64,000 nucleotides of DNA, taken from Apiospora phragmitis (taxonomy: Eukaryota; Ascomycota; Sordariomycetes; Amphisphaeriales; Apiosporaceae). Positions 34,275 through 45,960 of the stretch are shown here, piece after piece. The position numbers and the translations under genes were made by a program. Every line of letters begins with the position of its first letter. The stretch's first letter is position 1. The notes beneath the pieces are model-generated. The model was given only the letters and a program-made list of their open reading frames with translations. It was not told the DNA's origin and did no database searches. The stretch is from the NCBI GenBank assembly GCA_038363925.1, contig JAQQWL010000005.1, positions 3,224,001-3,288,000 on the forward strand, given 5' to 3'.

Positions 34275-35633
34275 ACGTGTCGCCGCCGAGTGGAACCATA
34301 GCCGATGGACTCGATCCGTCTGTGGCGGTTAGATGAAAGGTTACACAGCCTCTGCTATCCCAAAGTGAGTTAGCATTCTAAGCTAGTGTTAGTACTGAGA
34401 CGGCCCTAAAGTCCGACACCCGACACCCGTGCGCTCTTACTGAGCGGTGGTTCTTCGCGGTGCCTGGTAATTAATTGGCGGTGGTTTTCGTATCAAAGCG
34501 GGAGCCGATGGAATACCTGCGAGATCCGGTGAGACATACAGGAACGGGGGAATTGTTGAAGTGGGCTCTAGCGCTCGGTTTACAAGGCTCTCTCGAGGGA
34601 TACCTGCATCAGCATCGCAACGGCTAAAGTCGCTCGATACAAATAATGCCAGGTATGGCCCCCTTACCTTAATGGCTGCGGAGAATAATATTATGTACTT
34701 ACATCAGTACATAGGACAACTCTGTCGGCCAGTCATCCACACGATAGCACGTATGGTACTACACCAACCCGGGGACCATAGATGTGCTTACAGCTCTGCA
34801 CTCCCGGAAGTCCGTAGCTTACTTACTAATAGCAACTTTGAATGTCAGTGTCGGCTGGCGGGAAGCGGTGGGGCTGCGCATCATTATACCAAGAAGGAGT
34901 CAGCGAGTCATGTGTAATCGGTGCAGGTTCTATACAAAACGTTCTCCGGGTCGGACTGCTCCACCGCATAGATCCCGGACCTGAAGTTTAGATGGTAGAA
35001 TCTCTGCAGGGTCCTCTCCAAGGAGATCCAAACCCTTGGGCTGGTTAATTGGCACGAAGTTCCATATATACTATCGAGAGCGTGATAGGGGGAGGGGGTT
35101 CCAATGTTGTTCTATGGATGCTAATTACCGAGTAAATTATGTGATTGGTTAATTCTGTTGCGTCTCATACAAATAGAGTTGAGACGGACTCTACTAATTC
35201 TTCCCGAAGCCTTTTTCTCTAGATTCAAGTGCTTTGGAGGCCTTTGGTCTGACCGGTCTTGATGGAAAGAGCATCATCGTAAGTAGTAGAAGATCAATGT
35301 TCAGCATCTGTTTCTTCCCAGAAACGATGGAGGTCGGCCTCCGAAGCTCGAGGTCGAAAGGCTCGAGGGCGGCCAACCCGGGCGCGCCGTGGCACGCACG
35401 GCCCTCGATTGAGGTTTTCCCTACCATCCAAGCCTGCCCAGGCTTGGATGGTCCTTTTACCTGCCAAGGAACGGTAAAGAGCTTTGTTCCTACCACAAGG
35501 ATACCCAACTCGTTTTCTTGTCAAGGCTTCATATCAATACTGCTTGACAAAAACAGGAAAGATTCGTTGCACAAGCATACCAAATTTCCTCAGCTCCTCC
35601 CTTCTCCCTGGCGCCTCGCGCGATAGAAAACAA
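34275..35633. other. Intergenic, contains a perfect hairpin
   Basis: No supported gene in about 1.36 kb apart from the palindrome at 35423-35452. The 3' end is the leader of the cyclase-like gene. Confidence 0.4.
35423..35452. repeat. Perfect 14-bp inverted repeat with 2-nt loop
   Basis: ACCATCCAAGCCTG, then CC, then the exact reverse complement CAGGCTTGGATGGT. It sits about 180 bases upstream of the cyclase-like start codon, so it may lie in the promoter or 5' UTR. It could form a cruciform in DNA or a strong hairpin in RNA. Confidence 0.9.
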
Positions 35634-36755
35634 ATGGAATCAGAGTCCAAGGTAGTCTCGCCTCTTCCTAGAGGGGCGAGTGACCTGTATGCGCTCGCTG
35701 ACAATGCCCACAAGCTGGCGGTCGAACATGCCTGGGAGACCAGAAGGCCAGATGGGCACTGGAATGGGGAACTGCTGTCCAATGCTACTATCACAGCCGA
35801 GCAGGTCTTCTTCTACCAGTCCCTGGGGATGGCGCCGATCCCGGACGGGGAAGCGTACCGACACTATCTGCTATCACAGCAGCAGAAGGATGGATCCTGG
35901 AGCATCGCCCCAGACTACCCTGGTGATATCTCTACCAGCGCCGAGGCCTACCTCGCCCTCAAGATGCTTGGCGTGTCCCAACAACACGAGGCCATGCGTC
36001 GAGGGAGAGCCTTTATACGGCGTTGTGGCGGCATCGCCAAGGCACGGGTCTTCACACGCTTCTTCTTCGCCCAGTTCGGACTGTTCCCCTGGGACGCTAC
36101 TCCTCAACTTCCCGCCGAGTTCATTCTCTGTCCATCTTTCCTCCCAATCAACGTATATCGGTTGTCGTCCTGGGCACGGTCCACACTGATCCCGCTACTC
36201 ATAATCCGCCATCACCAAAAGATCTATCCCCTGCCCGAGAGCGACGGAAAGGCGGATCCTCGAAGCAAGTATCTCGACGAGCTCTGGATTGATCCCGGAA
36301 ATAAGAACGTTCCGTACGGTCCGAGCTTGGTAAGGCCTTGGGAGAGCGACCTGTGGTCTTTGATGTTTGGCGGGATCGATACGGCCCTCTACTGGCTAGG
36401 TGGACTGAAGCCCTTCTGGCCGGTGCGGAGATACGCGCGCCGGAAATGCGTGGAGTGGATACTTGATCGGCAGGAGAAGCAGGTGTACAGCGGCGGCGGT
36501 GAGCGCGGGTCTGAGAAGAGCACGGCCACCTGGTCCGAGACGCAGTACACGGGCACGGGGTTCCCGAATTTCTTCTACATCGGATACTCGCTCTACCGGC
36601 ATTACTTCCCCATCATGGCGTTGGGCAGGTATTTGAGTGCTTGCAGGAAGACGGGGGTGGCAGACAAGATTATCATCGACAGCGATACCGGCGGGATGAT
36701 GACTTCTTTGAAGGAAGAGATGCTCGAGTCCCCTGTGGACTCTGGGTACTTCTGA
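35634..36755 (+). CDS. Squalene-hopene-cyclase-like protein lacking the catalytic centre
   Basis: An open frame of 373 residues from the ATG at 35634. The N-terminal part matches fungal squalene-hopene cyclases: EHAWETRRPDGHWNGEL, QQQKDGSWSIAPDYPGDISTS, AEAYLALKMLG, PSFLPINVYRLSSWAR and a block ending KCVEWILDRQEK. Directly after this the sequence is the enzyme's C-terminal end: TATWSETQYTGTGFPNFFYIGYSLYRHYFPIMALGRYL. Normal enzymes are about 650-750 residues and carry some 250-300 residues between these points, including the D-x-D-D protonation motif and most QW repeats of the catalytic barrel. Here that segment is missing without loss of frame. The product should not cyclise squalene. An intact in-frame junction could mean a recent deletion, a collapsed assembly, or a retained non-enzymatic protein. 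Neighbouring GMC and SnoaL-like genes fit a former terpenoid gene group. Confidence 0.85.
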   Translation: MESESKVVSPLPRGASDLYALADNAHKLAVEHAWETRRPDGHWNGELLSNATITAEQVFFYQSLGMAPIPDGEAYRHYLLSQQQKDGSWSIAPDYPGDISTSAEAYLALKMLGVSQQHEAMRRGRAFIRRCGGIAKARVFTRFFFAQFGLFPWDATPQLPAEFILCPSFLPINVYRLSSWARSTLIPLLIIRHHQKIYPLPESDGKADPRSKYLDELWIDPGNKNVPYGPSLVRPWESDLWSLMFGGIDTALYWLGGLKPFWPVRRYARRKCVEWILDRQEKQVYSGGGERGSEKSTATWSETQYTGTGFPNFFYIGYSLYRHYFPIMALGRYLSACRKTGVADKIIIDSDTGGMMTSLKEEMLESPVDSGYF

Positions 36756-37176
36756 TATCTCTGCTAGTTGCGAGCTTAAGGTCGGCTCGAAATGCGATTA
36801 GCGTCAATAAGACGTCGAAACCTTGTACATATGGAATCCTGGGTCGTTGTTAGGATTGGAATTCGGCTTCTGTAAAAAGTACTTTCTTTCAAATGACTTG
36901 GTGTGGTTCACGCTGAAGTGAGCGTGTGGCGATGACACGCCTAATGGCCATCATTCGGAGAAGATGACTCAAAGTCAGTTGTGGTATATAATTGTATGAC
37001 TAGTAGCCATTAGACTATTGATCGTATAGTACCTCTATCAACGTCATCGCCTACTCGAAATCATGGCCGGCAAAGAATGTGTGACAAGATCACATTAACT
37101 CCAAAGGCCATGCTTGCAGCAGAAAGCACGAGAGGCGACACAGCAAAAAGGAAATCTTGAACAACCAAAGAACTTT
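36756..37176. other. Intergenic, no gene seen
   Basis: 3' flank of the cyclase-like gene; no supported gene. Confidence 0.4.
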
Positions 37177-37265
37177 TGCACCAGCCACAGATCGAACATG
37201 GGTCCCATCGAGCCTTTCATCGAGATGAATGGCGACAATGGATTTGACCACTAAACCACTAGTGC
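37177..37265 (-). tRNA. tRNA-Gly(GCC)-like, probably a degenerate copy
   Basis: Read on the minus strand from 37265, an 89-nt segment folds like tRNA-Gly: acceptor GCACTAG pairs with CTGGTGC (one T.G pair), followed by discriminator A; the D arm has TGGTTTAGTGGT; the anticodon stem CATTG pairs with CGATG; and the T loop is TTCGATC with a weak stem that needs two wobble pairs. The loop contains TCGCCAT, placing GCC as anticodon. An 18-nt insert after the purine at position 37 is where a tRNA intron belongs, and removing it leaves 71 nt, the usual tRNA-Gly length. Against function: position 33 is C instead of the near-universal U, and several stem pairs are weakened by transitions, as RIP would do. 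Confidence 0.5.
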
Positions 37266-37995
37266 CTAGGGGTAGAAACAGAACGGAATGAAAGATTTGT
37301 CGTTAAAAGGCTACATCAGCGACCTCCCTGTGGAAAGTGACGGTACAAAATGGCTGGTCCTTGGACATGTCAGTCCCCATGCTACCGAAGACACCGGTTG
37401 GGGACAACAGCGACAAGGCGAGGTCAGAACTCCAAATAAGATACGCGATGACTCCAATCAAAATTAATAAATCGGCATATCGACTCCCAAACCTTCTAGC
37501 CCGAACCAGCACAGAAGATTGGAAGCTGGAAGAATAAGATACTCATTGGCCGTCAATTCCACCTGCTTATGTCCGTGTAAAGTCACCCTTTTTTCGCCAG
37601 AGAATAGGGGCAGATCATAACAAAAGGGGGTGGCGCACAGCGAAACATAGTGAGGCTGTGGTGGCTGGTGAAGTATTACGAAGTAGGTTAAGTAGTATTC
37701 CACGAGTCAAGACCCCTGTACTACAGCTTGGATGTGGGTTTCAGCAACTGGTCCCACAGCTGGAGTCATGCGGCAAGGCGAGGACTCATGAAAGAGAGGA
37801 GATGTGTTGTTCCTTGGATAACAACCGGAGGGTCTCCCCTTTATAACAAGTAGAATAATACATACCGTTGAGAAGCACCCTTCCCATGTTCTTTTTCTCT
37901 TAGTTCAATATCATACTAGAGTTGCCCACCCACCTAATAAAAGCGAGGAAAACAAATCCGCCACAGCAACCAGCAACTTACTCCAATACACCGCA
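37266..37995. other. Intergenic, no gene seen
   Basis: Upstream region of the 38 kb gene. Only short frames. Confidence 0.4.
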
Positions 37996-39041
37996 ATGGC
38001 CCACCAAGCCCATGCATTGCCATGGAACACCCTGGCTGCGCACTACAAGTACAAGTACTCCTACAACCACGAGCCCCAGCGCAAGGACATCTTCCCCGTC
38101 GACAAGGACACCAAGGTGATCGACTACTTCTGCCGCGCCCTCGCCAAGCGCGTGCAGGAGTTTGCGGAGACGGAGCGGGCCAAGTACAGACCCCAGGCCG
38201 AACTCCGGGAGCGTGCCAAGGGCTGGACCAAGTCCGTCCCACGATATTCCTCGCAGAAGGCGGGCAGCGGCAGCAGCAGCGAGACCGAGACGCGCATGGT
38301 GTACCCCGACGAGATGCAGGTGCGCTACTTCGAGGAAGGGTACGAAGGGGCCGATCTCCCGTCCCGCGTACCGGCGCGCCATGGCCAGGATCTCCGGCCG
38401 CTCAGCAAATGGACCGAGGGTATCTACGGGCCCCGTATCCGCCACGCCGACACGATCAAGTTGATGATGATGGAGGCGGCCGGCACGCCCCCGGCCATCT
38501 GCGCGGCGCCCATTCGCGCCGCGCTCAAGGCCGAGATTACGGAGTCGCTGCTCCTCGTCGCGAACAAGCCCGAGATACACTTGCTCACGTTCGTCGACAC
38601 GCACCACGGCCACCGCCATGGCGTCTGCCTGGCCGCGGAGGAGGCGGTGCGGGTCTACCTGTACCTGAACCTGCTCGTCGCGATGCAGGAGCAGGGTTCC
38701 GACGTCTGCGACACCGCCCGGACCGAGGCCGGCGAGGAGACCCGGGGCGCCGGAACTACATGGGCCTGCAGAGCTACAGCTGGCTGCTCAGCTCGGCGGC
38801 GGGCGAGTACGACGGCGACGCGCACAACCTGGTCCATTGGGACTACTTTTACCCGCGGGGCGAGGACGACTGGGACCGGAGCCAGATGAAGGACCACCTG
38901 GCCGATATGGAGGGCCTGAAGGAGTACCTCAAGGGTCTCTGGCGCTTGCTGGTCGTGTACGACCTCGTTATTCGAGAGGCAGGTGGCGACCCCGGCTTGG
39001 AGGAGATGTGTAAAACTAAGCTGGACATTACCTTTAACTAA
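37996..39041 (+). CDS. Hypothetical protein (one frameshift as read)
   Basis: The ATG at 37996 (MAHQAHALPWNTLAAHYK) opens a GC-rich frame with high coding bias. At 38744-38747 the frame breaks in a G4 run; one extra G would join EEAGEETRG-type sequence to RRNYMGLQSYSWLLSSAAGEYDGD and on to KTKLDITFN at 39041, total 348 residues. The part after the break is rich in aromatic and acidic residues (HNLVHWDYFYPRGEDDWDRSQMKDHL). No signal peptide, membrane segment or known domain was recognised. The N-terminal half is basic and hydrophilic, with an amphipathic middle (ESLLLVANKPEIHLL). Single exon, no close partner gene. It may be a lineage-restricted fungal protein. Confidence 0.7.
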
Positions 39042-39478
39042 GTAGGAGACCCTTGGGGTTGTCTACGCGAAACTTAGCACTCGGGAACGCGTTTAACGGA
39101 TAAGGTAACACATCGTCTTTGACGCCGTGGGCGTCATATAATATCGTTTCCGCGATAAACTATGTAACACCCTCTCCCATGCCACTGGTTTGCTTTGATC
39201 TACTTCGGTGACAAGTCACGGAATTCTTAGAGAACTTATAACAGGAAATTGCCATCCTATTTCATGTGGATCACAGTCAAGTTGTATCCATACGAGCACC
39301 TTGGCAACATCACACATTAGACAATTTTGCATACATCGTCACCACTCCTTAGTTATTTCTGTGCATTCAACCTCATGTAGAGAAATCATACACCTATTAT
39401 GAAAACCCGATTTTACAGGCCATAGTATGTGAAGGATCGGTTTTTCATTCTAAGTGAATAAGTTCTCATTTGCATAGA
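39042..39478. other. Convergent intergenic region
   Basis: Shared 3' flanks of the hypothetical gene and the kinase; no gene seen. Confidence 0.45.
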
Positions 39479-41824
<2,346 letters not shown>

Positions 41825-42100
41825 ATGGATGCCAGCAACATATCTTTTGACCCGGCCAACATGTACGGGAAAAGACCAGCCGAGAAGACTAGAATCATTG
41901 GGCTTATCCTTGCCAATGCGCCTGCTGGTGCGGGGCGAGCCTCAGTCGTGTAAGTCGATCGCCTCTTTCACCTTGGCCAGTCCACTCACACATGTTCCAG
42001 AAACGGTTGGCACACTAGCAAAAGCGACAGGAGACAACACTGTACTGTCGATTTCTACGACGCCAATGGTAGTCTCATTAGCAGGAAGCATGTTGTCTGA
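41825..42100 (+). CDS. Small two-exon hypothetical protein
   Basis: Exons 41825..41949 and 42001..42100 join in phase 2 through a 51-nt intron with GTAAGT donor and TTCCAG acceptor, giving 74 residues. The first exon reads MDASNISFDPANMYGKRPAEK and ends at AGRASV; the second reads NGWHTSKSDRRQHCTVDFYDANG and ends SRKHVV. Neither exon alone would be noticed, but the splice gives one uninterrupted hydrophilic protein with a plausible fold-like second half. No known family recognised and no signal peptide. It ends 195 bases before the RIP-mutated transposon. Coding status is uncertain. Confidence 0.45.
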
Positions 42101-42294
42101 TTCATCTGGCTATGCGATATGGCTTATTTACGCAGGATAGCATGCACTTTAATGTTTGGACTCCGGGGCATCAGTTTTCTAATCTATCTCCCTGTATATT
42201 AGACTGTTATTAACGAATCACCTATCCATGAAATCTCATGGTGAGCCTTCAGACCACCAGAAGTACCTAGGTCTCTCATCGAAATATCACTGTA

Positions 42295-42337
42295 AGCCAG
42301 CTGACGGTGCTACGATCACCTCATGTAACGGCGACCC
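42295..42337 (+). repeat. Left terminal inverted repeat
   Basis: 43 bases from AGCCAGCTGACGG to GGCGACCC. Compared with the right end, 42315 is A instead of G, and 42321 and 42326 are T instead of C. A looser match continues for a few bases (CTAAA against TAAA). Confidence 0.88.
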
Positions 42338-44156
42338 CTAAATTTAAATAGCTTTTAACAGCACTATATATAAATTAGTATATAAACTAGTCAGCTTTTA
42401 ATTTATAATTAATTAAATAATACTATCTTCTTTTTTTTTCTTTTTTTAATAGGCCGTAAACTTAACGAGTTAATATTATAACGCGCGATTTAAGATATTA
42501 TAAATAGTTCGTTAATAAAATAAGCTGCTAAGAAGTATAATATTCTTAGAATAACTTTAAAGGCTCGGATTTACGGCCGTAAAATTATAAAATAACGGAA
42601 TAAGTTTTTCTAAGCTTTAATAATAGCGGAAAAGTTTTAAATTATAATTTAATACTTTATGTAATATAATTTAAACTACTTACCGGTGTATATTATTTTT
42701 CGAATATTCGCTTAACGGAGTTTTTAAATTAACGAGATTAATATAATACTCGGTAAGTATTAAGTTAAAAGATTTATTATTCGTTATTTATTTTATCGGT
42801 ATTATTTTTTTAAGAGGATAGATTTCTTAAAGCTTAACGTAACTTTTGTAAAAAAAATTATCGAGTTTTTTAAGCGGCTTAATAATTTTATTTTAAAATT
42901 GATCCCTTCCGGAGTTTCGGTTTAATATCGACGAGATTAGTAACTAGTTCGGCTATGAAACGAATATAATAATTATTAAACTTATTAAAATAAAGAGAAT
43001 ATTAATTATAGATTCTTTTAACCGAAAATAAGCTTTTATAATCGAATATAATAATACTTTAAGTTAAGCTTTACCTCCTCTTATTATATTTAAGGGTTAA
43101 TAGGTTTAGTAGTAATAATTTCTAGAGGAGGAGGACTCGTTAACGGATGCTATAGAGGATTAAGTTTTTATAGTATCCTTTAAAGGCTAGACTAATAAGG
43201 AGCTGGCTTTAGTGTAGCTAAATAAGGTCTTTATCTTTTATATAAAGCTTAAAAACGAGGATTAATAGCGACTTATTATTTTAGATAGCTACGTTAGTTA
43301 TATAAGCGAGGATTTTATTATAACGTATTTAAAGTATAAGATATAGCTTCTTTTTTTCTAGTATACTTGTTGTACTTATTATAACCCTTAAATTTTAATT
43401 CTTTTAATATATTAAAGAATATATATTATTAAAAGGTAACCTTATATTATATAGGGTTTAATAATATAAATATAAATAAAAAGGATTTTTTCCGGTATTA
43501 CGAGCTAATTAAAAGGTTTATTTTTTAGTTTTATATAATAATTAATGGTTAAGCCGTAATTAATATATTCCTTTACGATATTAATAAGCTTTTTAATAGC
43601 CGGAACTAAAGGATAGAAAACTAAATAAAAATAAGACTATTTAAGCCTCCTTTTAACGTTTTTAATAAATAATTCTCCTTTATAACGTTATTAATATTTA
43701 CGATTAGCCGTTAAATTAAAAAGTTAGCGGATACGCTTAATAGTAATAATATTATGTTTAATAGCGCGACGCGCCGGGTTTTATTCCGGAAGTTTTAAAA
43801 AAGTCTAAATATTTTAAACGGCTAATTAAAGCACGAAAAGTTAGTTTTAAAAGGTAATCTAAAAAAAGAAAGAGGTAAAAAGAAAAAAAAAGTAATACTT
43901 AACCTTAATTAAAAGTTTACGCGTATACGAGATGCTATGGTAGTTAAAAGGGAAATGAATAGCGTTACACTAGAACCCTAGGCTGTTACTCTTTCATCGT
44001 GGCGCCGGAAGCCGTTATAATTAAATCTGACTTTAAATTTAAGATTAAAAGTATTATAAAAGCGTTTCGAGATTGAAACGATATTTTTAAGATTTTATAT
44101 TAATTTTTAATTAAATTATTCGTATTATTATTATGTAGTATTATTTTTAGTTTTTA

Positions 44157-44199
44157 GGGTCGCCGTTGCATGGGGTGACCGTAGCACCGTCAGCTGGCT
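44157..44199 (-). repeat. Right terminal inverted repeat
   Basis: Reverse complement of the left end, with the G/C state at all three differing sites, so probably closer to the ancestral sequence. Confidence 0.88.
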
Positions 44200-45058
44200 T
44201 ATGTACCCGCAACTCAGGGTTGGATACATTGTGAATTGTTATGAAGCAGTCTCTGAGCTAAGGTTTCGCAACCAGCAGTATAACGCCAGTCATGGTATTT
44301 AAGTTGAATTTAAGTTAGATGAGACGAGCCAGAGTGAGGCGGTCAGCGCGACTGTGTGATGATATAGGGGATGGTGCTGTCACTTTTATTGGCCTACTAA
44401 TGCCTTTCCCATTCTGCGATTCTCTTTTTCAGACTCAGTACAGAAGTTTCTATCAGAGCCACCGCTTCCTGATGTCTACTCACCAAGGGCCTAAACACCC
44501 GAGGTGCAACAGTGTGTTCTCGCTTTCATTAGATCGCTTCATATACACTACCCTTGCTTCTACTTGAATGACATGAAGCTCTCATGCCCAGTAGACCTGA
44601 GGGCCACGGCGTAACAACGTAGTGGTTCGTCACGACTATCCTAGTACACGGCCAGGAGGGGCTGTATAAGAGGTTTGGCGAGCACTTGCCTGCGGATCTG
44701 ACCTGTAATTGCGAAGCACGGGGAACGAAGTACACTAATTCACCGGACGTATCGGTAGTTGAGGCGATATTCCCCTGAGAATGCGCGGAGGAGAGTGAAT
44801 TAATGGTGAAATAGATAGGAAGCAATACTGGTTAGTTAAAACAGAGCAACGGTGACGGGGAAAAGATGAAATAAATTATAGACTCGAAAGTAGGGAAGAA
44901 TTGAGGCAGAAAATAGTTTTATCAGTCACTATCCTGTCTCTTAATTGGTATCCCCTTTCCTTACTTTTGCTTTCCACTCGATGCCAGGCCAGGCCAGGAG
45001 AACTTAGAATCTCGATAAGAAGAAGTTACCATTGAATATAAAATATAAAAGGAAGCCA
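44200..45058. other. Intergenic, no gene seen
   Basis: Normal base composition resumes right after the transposon. Short frames only. Confidence 0.4.
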
Positions 45059-45631
45059 TCATACCCACCACACGTTTCTCTGTACAGCAGTCCCGTTACT
45101 TGGCAAAGAAAAGAAAGACTCCCGATATTCCCCAGTTGCGACATTCCACAATCCTTCATACATGGCGCCCCTGATCCATGCACACAAGGGAGGACTCCAC
45201 AGATACTTCCGCTGCGAATCTCGACCGCAGTGAATATCCCCCACGTAGAACTCATCATGAAGCCAGTTGATGTGCACCCGTCCCGCTGTCTCAAACTCTG
45301 TTTCAATCCCCGTGGCGCGGTAGACGCGGAGGGCATTGGGGTAACGTCTCAGTGCCTCTTCGCGGCTCTCCCGATTGACGAGCACAAGGGGCGAGATGAG
45401 GGACTCGGTAAGCAGTGGCAAGATAGAAAACCGTCCCCCGATATACTCCACCTGAGCATCGATTCTCCTCGTCCTCTGCTCCAGCAACAAGGCCCGGCGC
45501 CAGATGTCCAGGCGCACTTCGGGCGGTAGGGACGTGAATAGTGTGAATGATGTTGGTTTGTCGATGGCGGGCATCTCGGCGATGGCTGGAGAAGGTGATA
45601 CCAGCTCCAGGTACATTATATCTGGGAACAA
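45059..45631 (-). CDS. 2EXR-domain protein
   Basis: One exon, 190 residues from the ATG at 45631; an alternative start at 45574 would begin MPAIDKPTSF, right before the domain. The 2EXR motif is clear: FTLFTSLPPEVRLDIWRRALL, with the LxxEIRxxIW-type core, followed by SPLVLVNRESREEALRRYP, a pattern found in hundreds of fungal proteins of this class. The C-terminal half (VHINWLHDEFYVGDI) is typical too. The function of the family is not established; it is strongly expanded in Pezizomycotina and often sits near HET and NLR genes, as here. The protein is shorter than many relatives (250-350 residues), so a 3' exon may be missing. Confidence 0.75.
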   Translation of the reverse strand: MFPDIMYLELVSPSPAIAEMPAIDKPTSFTLFTSLPPEVRLDIWRRALLLEQRTRRIDAQVEYIGGRFSILPLLTESLISPLVLVNRESREEALRRYPNALRVYRATGIETEFETAGRVHINWLHDEFYVGDIHCGRDSQRKYLWSPPLCAWIRGAMYEGLWNVATGEYRESFFSLPSNGTAVQRNVWWV

Positions 45632-45960
45632 GAGTCTGGTACGGAGGCTGTAGAGCGAAGAGCCGAATGCTATGGTCGAATGTGCTAGTCTAGTGGATGT
45701 ATGTGGTGTGAAATGGTGAGAAGACTACGGGAGAGGGAGCGGGGGCAGTCTTTTGTACGTAGGCCTCCAAGTTATCAGAAGAGAGGGAGAAGCTTTTCGC
45801 ATTCTACGGTACATTAACCATTAGTAAGGTTCTATCAACCCATAGGCGTTAAATAGAAACATTCTCGATAATTACGTAATAAAGGACCTTTCCTCCCTTG
45901 CGTAATAACGCATGAATTTCCATATCCTTACGATTCGATCTTAACGAGTGCCTCGAAAAT
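45632..45960. other. Intergenic, AT-rich
   Basis: 329 bases with many TA steps in 45800-45900; no gene seen. Confidence 0.4.

Larger units (their letters stand above)
42295..44199. mobile_element. Pogo/Fot1-like DNA transposon, RIP-mutated, 1905 bp
   Basis: The ends are inverted repeats of at least 43 bases that differ at three sites only. Both start AGCCAGCTGACGGTGCTACG at the outer edge. TA lies directly outside each end (42293-42294 and 44200-44201), the target duplication of the Tc1/mariner superfamily. Size and repeat length match the Fot1/pogo group of ascomycetes. The interior (about 42340-44150) is extremely AT-rich and full of TA steps, with stops in all frames, as expected when RIP has converted CpA to TpA. 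The three TIR mismatches are A or T on the left and G or C on the right, again transitions. No transposase frame survives, so the family assignment rests on ends, target site and size. Confidence 0.85.

Noticed and set aside
38022..38740. Second plus-strand frame over the 38 kb gene as an overlapping gene
   Set aside because: Only its part after 38747 is protein-like; before that the frame from 37996 has the better composition. A one-base frame break is the simpler explanation.
42340..44150. AT-rich block as a centromere or mitochondrial insertion
   Set aside because: It is exactly bounded by matching inverted repeats and TA duplications, so a RIP-mutated transposon fits better.
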